Positions 58,372 to 64,000 of a DNA stretch of 64,000 bases are shown one piece after another. The notes under the pieces were generated by a model. It ran no database searches, was not told the origin of the DNA, and saw only the letters and a program-made list of their open reading frames with translations. Position 1 is the first letter of the stretch; each line of letters opens with the position of its first letter. The position numbers and the translations under genes are program-made. The DNA comes from Methylophaga sp. OBS3 (GTDB lineage Bacteria > Pseudomonadota > Gammaproteobacteria > Nitrosococcales > Methylophagaceae): positions 62,001 through 126,000 of the forward strand of contig NZ_JAPDMU010000003.1 of assembly GCF_026319325.1 (NCBI RefSeq), in the 5' to 3' direction.

Positions 58372-59534
58372 CCCGACGACTTCAATGGTTAGCTTTTACC
58401 GCCATGGCCATCGTCTTAGTGATTGTCTTCTGGTATAGCCAAAAAACCCGTGATGATTTTGCCAACCGCGAAATTATCAGACCTGAACCGGAAATCATAC
58501 TTCCTGATGTCTCTGTGGTGAGCGTCTCTACTGATAAATATCAAGCAAGTATTAGTGCTTTTGGTGCGGCTAACCCGCGATTTAATGTCACTTTAAGTGC
58601 TCAAGTCACTGGTCAAGTACAAAGCCTATCACCCAGTTTTGATAATGGGCTGCGTGTTAAACAAGGCAGCACTTTGGCAAGCCTTGAAAATAGTGATTAT
58701 CAAGCCGCCGTCACACAAGCCCAACAACAACTTGCAGAAGCTGAATTATTGTTTGTGCAAGAACAACGTCAAGGTCAGCAAGCCGCCATCGAATGGCAAT
58801 CATCAGGCCTTAGTGGTGATCCAGATGCATTGGTATTAAGACAACCGCAACTCGCACAAACCCAAGCGGCGGTTAACAATGCCAAAGCCCAATTACGCAG
58901 TGCTGAAAAAGATCTGCAGTTCACTCATATCAAAGCACCTTTCGATGCACTGATTGTCAGTCGTGATGTGTCACCGGGTAGTTTTGTTCAGGCGGGTGCT
59001 CAAGTGGCAACTTTGTACAGCACTGACCGTGTTGAAATCAGCGTGTCGTTATCAGACCGTGAATGGCAAAGCCTACCTGCTATTGAAGAAATGCAGGCCA
59101 AACAATGGCCGGTTTTACTGGAAGCTGTTGAGGGTAATGGTCAATGGCAAGGTTTTGTTTTACGTAGCGAACAACACCTGAATGAAACAACACGCCAACG
59201 CGCTTTAATCATTAGCGTTGAAAACCCGCTGGATCAACAACCAATCCTCAACCCCGGCACTTTTGTTAAAGCGACGTTATCGGGTATTGAACAATCAGGT
59301 TTATGGCAGTTACCACTGACTAGCCTTAGCCAACGTGGTGATATTTGGTATGTGAATGAACAAAACCAATTAGCCAAATTTCCAAGCACGCCTATTTTTA
59401 GTAATGCAGATGCGATTTTTATTCGTCCACCAGAAAAACTTAGCAACGAAACGCAACGTGTTTTGATACAACCGATTGATAGCTATTTAGCTGGTATGCA
59501 GGTTTTACCAGTTGATGTGAATACTGATGAGTAG
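58368..59534 (+). CDS. RND efflux periplasmic adaptor (membrane fusion protein)
   Basis: A 388-residue adaptor. A membrane/signal segment lies at about 8-25, then a barrel-sandwich (lipoyl-like) hybrid (ALVSLE-like TLASLENSDY), an alpha hairpin rich in Gln (about 110-175), and a beta-barrel domain (IKAPFDALIVSRDVSPGSFVQAG, key residues IKAPFDG-like). It links the pump to the outer-membrane factor. The stop overlaps the pump start by 8 bases. Confidence 0.93.
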   Translation: MTRRLQWLAFTAMAIVLVIVFWYSQKTRDDFANREIIRPEPEIILPDVSVVSVSTDKYQASISAFGAANPRFNVTLSAQVTGQVQSLSPSFDNGLRVKQGSTLASLENSDYQAAVTQAQQQLAEAELLFVQEQRQGQQAAIEWQSSGLSGDPDALVLRQPQLAQTQAAVNNAKAQLRSAEKDLQFTHIKAPFDALIVSRDVSPGSFVQAGAQVATLYSTDRVEISVSLSDREWQSLPAIEEMQAKQWPVLLEAVEGNGQWQGFVLRSEQHLNETTRQRALIISVENPLDQQPILNPGTFVKATLSGIEQSGLWQLPLTSLSQRGDIWYVNEQNQLAKFPSTPIFSNADAIFIRPPEKLSNETQRVLIQPIDSYLAGMQVLPVDVNTDE

Positions 59535-62500
59535 CATGCATCGCAGCGGCGTTATCGGTTGGTTTGCCAATAACCCCGTCGCCGCAAACCTACTAATGGT
59601 ATTAGTGATCGTCATGGGCTTAATGTCGGTCGGCGATCTGCGTAAAGAAGCTTTCCCAGGCAGCAAACCTGACAGCATCAATATTTCGGTGTCTTATGAC
59701 AGCGGTTCGGCACGCCAATCTGAAGAAGGTTTGGCTATTAAAATCGAAGAGCAGTTACAAGGTATCACTGGTATTCGCTCTATCACCAGTTCCTCAAATC
59801 GCAGTGGTGTCACCGTCACTGTCGAGATGCAAAGTGATTATGACCTCGATACCTTACTGAGAGACGTCAAAGCTCAGGTTGATGCGATTTCTACCTTCCC
59901 TGCTGATGCCAAAAATCCGGTTATAAGCAAAGCAGAACGTGAAGAACACGCACTTTGGATCCAACTTTACGGTGACACTGATCGTCAATCACTACAGCAA
60001 ATTGCTGCGGAGATGGAACGAGATCTATTAAACCAGCCTTCTATTAATCGGGTGACGCTCTCGGGGCATCGTGATCCGATGATGATGATTGAGATTGATG
60101 ACGGACGTCTGCAATCTTACGGCTTAACACTAACGGATGTTGAACAAGCCGTTAACAACAACTCATCGAATCCGTTAACCGCCGTGTTACGGAATGAATC
60201 CATTTATCTACAATTAAAGGCTGCAGAACAAGCTTATTTAAAAAATGATTTTGCCCAAATCCCGCTAGTCACGGGTGCAAATGGTCAACAGGTATTGTTA
60301 GGTGACGTTGCCGACATTTTGGACAGTTTTGATGACGATGTATCGGTGTTATCACGCTTTCAAGGGCAAGAAAGTATCGGCCTGCAAGTTGTCACGACCG
60401 GTCTAGATGATATCGCCGACTCTGTTGCTGATGCTCGCTGGGTAGTCGACTCTTGGATTGACAACCAAAAACTGCCTGCGGGAATTCATGTTGATACTTG
60501 GTATGACCGCAGCACCAGCATCATGGAGCGTTTGCAGCTGTTATTTAACAATGCGCTGATTGGTATGGCATTGGTATTTGTATTGCTGGCCGTTTTTCTT
60601 AATCTGACTGTCGCCTTTTGGGTTGCGATGGGCTTACCGTTTGTTTTCCTCGGTACGCTGTTTTTTATGGGAGATAATTGGGCTGGTTTATCCCTCAACT
60701 CGTTTACTACTTTTGGCTTTTTGATGGCGCTGGGCATTATCGTCGACGATGCCGTTGTCGTTGGGGAAAGTATTTACAGCGTACGCTCACGTGAAGGCGA
60801 TACATTACGCAACACCATCAAAGGCACTATGCAGGTTGCCGTACCCACTATCTTTGGTGTGTTAACGACCGTTGCCGCTTTCTTTTCTTTGTCGCAAATT
60901 GAAGGCCGGTTGGGCGAGCTTTACGCACAATTTGCAGCCGTAGTCTCCATTGCGCTACTGCTATCAGTGGTCGAATCAAAATTGATTTTGCCAGCCCATA
61001 TGGCGCATTTAAACACCCATAAAAGACCTACAAAAAATCTGATTGGCCGTGGCTGGCGGAAAATTCAATCGTCAGCTGATGGTGGCCTGCAATGGTTCGC
61101 TGAAAACATTTACCAACCAGCTTTAGATTTTTGCTTACGCTTTCGGTATGCCGTGTTAATGGTCTTTATGATGGTGTTTATCGTCGTGTTTTCGATGCCG
61201 TTTAACGGCACAGTCAGAATGAGTTTCTTCCCCTCAATTGTCGGCGATACAGTGCGCTCGAATATCCAAATGCATAATGATGTGAGCTATGGTCGTACCC
61301 ATGAGACCTTACTATTTTTAGAAAAAAAGGCTTATGAAACCGATAAGCAGCTTTCTGATGGAAATGGCAGTGGTATTGCGCATCTGCAAGTCTTATCAGA
61401 AGCAGACCACAGTGGCGGTGTAACGGTCGAGCTATCACCTGATGCACCATACAATATCTTTGCGTTCCGCAGCGCTTGGGAAAAAGCGGTAGGTATGCCT
61501 GAGGGTGTGGACAGCCTGCGTATTCAAAGCGGTCGTGGTGGTGATGATCCGCTTCGTGTTGAATTACGCAGTAATGATGACAATGTCTTAACCTTGGCGG
61601 GTGAGGAAATGGCTGAGTTACTGTCCCCACTTCCCGGCATCATTGGTCTCGAAGATAATCTGCAACCTGGACAACCACAATTACAGTTAAGGCTTAACCA
61701 ACAAGGTCGTGCTTTAGGCTTAACCACCGATCAATTAGCAATTCAGATTTTGCAGGGTTTTAGTGGTCAGGTCGTACAACGTTATCAACGTAATAGTGAT
61801 GAAATCGAAGTTAAAGTTCGCTACCCCGAGACTGATAGGCAAAATCCTGCTGACGTTTTAAAATCGCGTGTCCGTCTGGATGATGGCACGGTTATTCCTT
61901 TATCTAGTGTTGCAGATGTCACTTATAGTTTTACTCGTGACAGCATCACCCGTATTGATGGCAAGCGCGCGGTATTTCTGTCTGCTGATGTCGATAAAGA
62001 TCAGTTATCAGTAACCGAATTAGTATCTCGTTTACAAAGTGATGTTGTGCCCAAGTTAGAAGCCAAATACCCTGACTTGGATATCTACTTTGCTGGTGAA
62101 GCCGAAGAACAACGTGAAACTGAAGCCAGTATGTTGCACCTGTTTTTACTGGCAATGTTAGCAATCTATGCGCTGCTCGCCATTCCACTCAAGTCTTACA
62201 GTCAACCGCTTATCATTATGACGGCAATCCCATTTGGTATTGTAGGCGCCATTTTGGGTCATTGGTTAAATGACTTATCACTTGGGATTTTGTCTCTCAA
62301 TGGAATCATTGCTTTAAGTGGTGTTGTGGTGAACGACAGTCTACTTTTAGCTGCTCGGTTTAATGAAATCAAACGTGATATGACCGACATTCGTTTAGCC
62401 GTGATTGATGCAGGGCGTAACCGACTTAGGGCGGTTCTTCTCACCTCATTTACGACCTTTGCCGGATTGGTTCCGTTATTGGGTGAAACCTCAATTCAAG

Positions 62501-62658
62501 CACAGTTTTTAATTCCGGCAGCCGTGTCACTTGCTTACGGCATTATGTTTGCCACCATTATTACTTTGTTGCTGATTCCGATGCTGTTGTTAATTCAACA
62601 TGATTTACGTCAACTGATGCCTGGTCGACAAGATCTATCCTTACCAGCAAGGGGTTAA
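59527..62658 (+). CDS. RND efflux pump inner-membrane transporter
   Basis: A 1043-residue protein with the RND layout: one N-terminal membrane span, a large periplasmic porter loop, five more spans, and the same duplicated. The LIIGIIVDDAVVVGESI region in TM4 (here MALGIIVDDAVVVGES) has the conserved aspartates of the proton path. Substrate class is not clear; it belongs to the general AcrB/MexB-like group rather than metal-specific CusA. It is coupled to the adaptor and to the downstream response regulator. Confidence 0.94.
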   Translation: MSSMHRSGVIGWFANNPVAANLLMVLVIVMGLMSVGDLRKEAFPGSKPDSINISVSYDSGSARQSEEGLAIKIEEQLQGITGIRSITSSSNRSGVTVTVEMQSDYDLDTLLRDVKAQVDAISTFPADAKNPVISKAEREEHALWIQLYGDTDRQSLQQIAAEMERDLLNQPSINRVTLSGHRDPMMMIEIDDGRLQSYGLTLTDVEQAVNNNSSNPLTAVLRNESIYLQLKAAEQAYLKNDFAQIPLVTGANGQQVLLGDVADILDSFDDDVSVLSRFQGQESIGLQVVTTGLDDIADSVADARWVVDSWIDNQKLPAGIHVDTWYDRSTSIMERLQLLFNNALIGMALVFVLLAVFLNLTVAFWVAMGLPFVFLGTLFFMGDNWAGLSLNSFTTFGFLMALGIIVDDAVVVGESIYSVRSREGDTLRNTIKGTMQVAVPTIFGVLTTVAAFFSLSQIEGRLGELYAQFAAVVSIALLLSVVESKLILPAHMAHLNTHKRPTKNLIGRGWRKIQSSADGGLQWFAENIYQPALDFCLRFRYAVLMVFMMVFIVVFSMPFNGTVRMSFFPSIVGDTVRSNIQMHNDVSYGRTHETLLFLEKKAYETDKQLSDGNGSGIAHLQVLSEADHSGGVTVELSPDAPYNIFAFRSAWEKAVGMPEGVDSLRIQSGRGGDDPLRVELRSNDDNVLTLAGEEMAELLSPLPGIIGLEDNLQPGQPQLQLRLNQQGRALGLTTDQLAIQILQGFSGQVVQRYQRNSDEIEVKVRYPETDRQNPADVLKSRVRLDDGTVIPLSSVADVTYSFTRDSITRIDGKRAVFLSADVDKDQLSVTELVSRLQSDVVPKLEAKYPDLDIYFAGEAEEQRETEASMLHLFLLAMLAIYALLAIPLKSYSQPLIIMTAIPFGIVGAILGHWLNDLSLGILSLNGIIALSGVVVNDSLLLAARFNEIKRDMTDIRLAVIDAGRNRLRAVLLTSFTTFAGLVPLLGETSIQAQFLIPAAVSLAYGIMFATIITLLLIPMLLLIQHDLRQLMPGRQDLSLPARG

Positions 62659-63344
62659 TGATGTTGTCTGTTTTACTGATTGAAGATGATTTAGACCTGG
62701 CACAAACTGTCATTGATTACTTACAGCTTGATGGCATTCAGTGTGACCACGCCAGTAATGGCGCTGCTGGTCTGACCTTATTATCACAGCATGACTATGC
62801 GGTATTGTTACTAGACTTAAACCTACCGCGTATTGATGGTTTGACTGTTTGCGAAAGACTGCGTGCGGACGGAAAAGATATACCAGTATTAATGCTTACC
62901 GCTCGTGATCAATTAGGTGACAAACAAGCTGGCTTTGCCGCCGGTACGGATGATTATCTGGTCAAACCGTTTGCTTTAGAAGAGCTTGTGCTGCGTATTC
63001 AGGCCTTATCAAGACGTCGTAGTGGTCAAGTCCAGAAACTTCAAATTGGCGGCTTAGAAATGGATCTCAGCGCCCATGAAGTGAGACGTAATGATGAAAT
63101 TATCAAACTCTCGCCTATTGGCTGGCAATTACTGGAAATTTTATTACGACATGCGCCTGATGTCGTGACGCGTCAAAAGTTACAAATGGCTGTTTGGGGT
63201 GAAGAAGTACCAGACAGTGATAGTTTAAAAGTACATATGCATCGTTTACGTAAAGCGGTTGATGGGCCTTTTGATTTCCCCATGCTACAAACGATTGCCG
63301 GACACGGTTTTGCACTTAGAGAAAGTCATGAAAAAACCGATTAG
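62658..63344 (+). CDS. OmpR/PhoB-family response regulator of the efflux operon
   Basis: A 228-residue regulator with a receiver domain (acidic pair near 10-11, phospho-site D53, Lys near 104) and a winged-helix domain ending AGHGFALRES. It starts in the TAATGATG overlap with the pump stop, so it is co-transcribed. It likely controls its own efflux operon through the TTAACC repeat, which is inference. Confidence 0.92.
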   Translation: MMLSVLLIEDDLDLAQTVIDYLQLDGIQCDHASNGAAGLTLLSQHDYAVLLLDLNLPRIDGLTVCERLRADGKDIPVLMLTARDQLGDKQAGFAAGTDDYLVKPFALEELVLRIQALSRRRSGQVQKLQIGGLEMDLSAHEVRRNDEIIKLSPIGWQLLEILLRHAPDVVTRQKLQMAVWGEEVPDSDSLKVHMHRLRKAVDGPFDFPMLQTIAGHGFALRESHEKTD

Positions 63345-64000
63345 TCTCAAAAAACTTATCTCAATCGGTTTTATCACCTTAGGGCTGGTCATCGTCATTG
63401 GCTATAGCCTACTGAGTATGCATTTCTTCATTCGTGGCATGGATAATATTGTCGCCGGCAATATGGAAAATGCCGCCCTAACATTTATCGCCAGCCGTCG
63501 AGAATTTGATGCAAATGGTCATGCTTATTTTCGTGGCAATATGGTTTCATCAGACTGGCAGTCCCAACCAGAAACCATCCAACAAGCATTTGAACGCCCG
63601 ACTGACGCCTCTGTATTGATGAAGCACAACCCGGCGGATTGGTTTGAACGCCCTGATGTTATGTATTTTGTCATGCAAGTCGAGGTAGATAACGAAAAGG
63701 TTTATATCAGTCGCACTATTAAAGCCGAAAATGTATCGACGATGGTCGGCAAAAATATGGCTGAAAGCCTGCAAATGCTGCTGCTTTTTAGTGCCATCAT
63801 TGCCATTACGATGATTGCGTTGGTCTGGCTGATCCTAAGACATATTTCGCGGCCAGTCAGTAAACTTGGCCGTTGGACCCATGCCTTAAGTGCAGAGAAC
63901 CTTCAAAAGCCAGTCCCTGACTTTATGTATCCTGAACTGAACGAGATGGCCAACTTGATTCACCGTAGTCTATGCTCAGTGCAACAAAGTTTAGAACGTG
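63328..64000 (+). CDS. Sensor histidine kinase of the efflux operon, N-terminal fragment (cut by window end)
   Basis: The gene opens at the ATG at 63328, 17 bases inside the regulator gene, and runs past the window end. About 224 codons are visible: a membrane segment at about 12-35, a periplasmic domain of about 110 residues with several aromatic residues, a second membrane segment at about 147-168 and a HAMP domain beginning RHISRPVSKLGRWTHAL. HisKA and ATPase domains lie outside the window. It is the partner of the preceding regulator. Confidence 0.88.
   Translation, partial: MKKPISLKKLISIGFITLGLVIVIGYSLLSMHFFIRGMDNIVAGNMENAALTFIASRREFDANGHAYFRGNMVSSDWQSQPETIQQAFERPTDASVLMKHNPADWFERPDVMYFVMQVEVDNEKVYISRTIKAENVSTMVGKNMAESLQMLLLFSAIIAITMIALVWLILRHISRPVSKLGRWTHALSAENLQKPVPDFMYPELNEMANLIHRSLCSVQQSLER

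Overview
The window reads as a chromosomal segment of a free-living, respiring gammaproteobacterium of moderate GC. The evidence is gene content and order: rpoE-rseA-rseB-rseC-mucD opposite nadB, PilS/PilR, hisC-tyrA-aroA-cmk-rpsA-ihfB, a cbb3 oxidase with its maturation genes, ygfX next to ygfZ, and an E. coli-like GlnB. My guess is a Methylophaga/Piscirickettsiaceae-type bacterium, but no methanol-oxidation gene lies in the window, so the genus is low confidence. I see no rRNA, tRNA, insertion sequence, prophage or CRISPR array. Genes are tightly packed and often overlap by 1-8 bases.

Layout. 1-1000: a two-component system (sensor cut by the window edge) behind a Fur-like box. 1023-5000: the sigma-E envelope-stress operon. 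5130-8094: nadB, ygfX and ygfZ. 8091-11271: a small metal-binding-like protein with PilS/PilR. 11337-14033: typA and suhB. 14263-16726: an Lpp-like lipoprotein, an L,D-transpeptidase and bamD. 16775-20810: sucC-sucD-nadE-glnB. 20943-22989: pip, dtd and an anchored periplasmic protein of unknown function. 22962-34087: ccoNOQP, a 37-residue membrane protein, ccoGHIS and a GGDEF/EAL protein, with a perfect FNR/ANR palindrome upstream of ccoN. 34451-44266: Mth938-like gene, ihfB, rpsA, cmk, aroA, tyrA, hisC, lspA, ileS. 44545-49507: DUF3579, CBS, a YdeP/FdhF-like molybdopterin enzyme and prfC. 49589-54162: a phytochrome-like GGDEF protein, a tandem Usp protein and a SulP transporter. 54431-56926: a YbdG-like MscS channel and a Bcr/CflA-like MFS pump. 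57004-64000: an RND efflux operon (outer membrane factor, adaptor, pump) that continues into its own response regulator and sensor kinase.

How the genes work together. Envelope maintenance is a strong theme: sigma-E, MucD, BamD, Lpp, LDT, LspA and efflux. A respiratory theme is the FNR-type control of the cbb3 oxidase. Two diguanylate-cyclase genes sit beside a respiration cluster and a stress/transport cluster. The sucCD-nadE-glnB operon joins a TCA-cycle step, NAD synthesis and the 2-oxoglutarate sensor PII. The observations most worth a second look are the phytochrome-GGDEF protein that has lost most chromophore-pocket residues, the GGDEF/EAL gene directly after ccoS, the hairpin series in the rpsA leader, the small gene after ccoP, and the 11-bp-period TTAACC repeat before the efflux operon.
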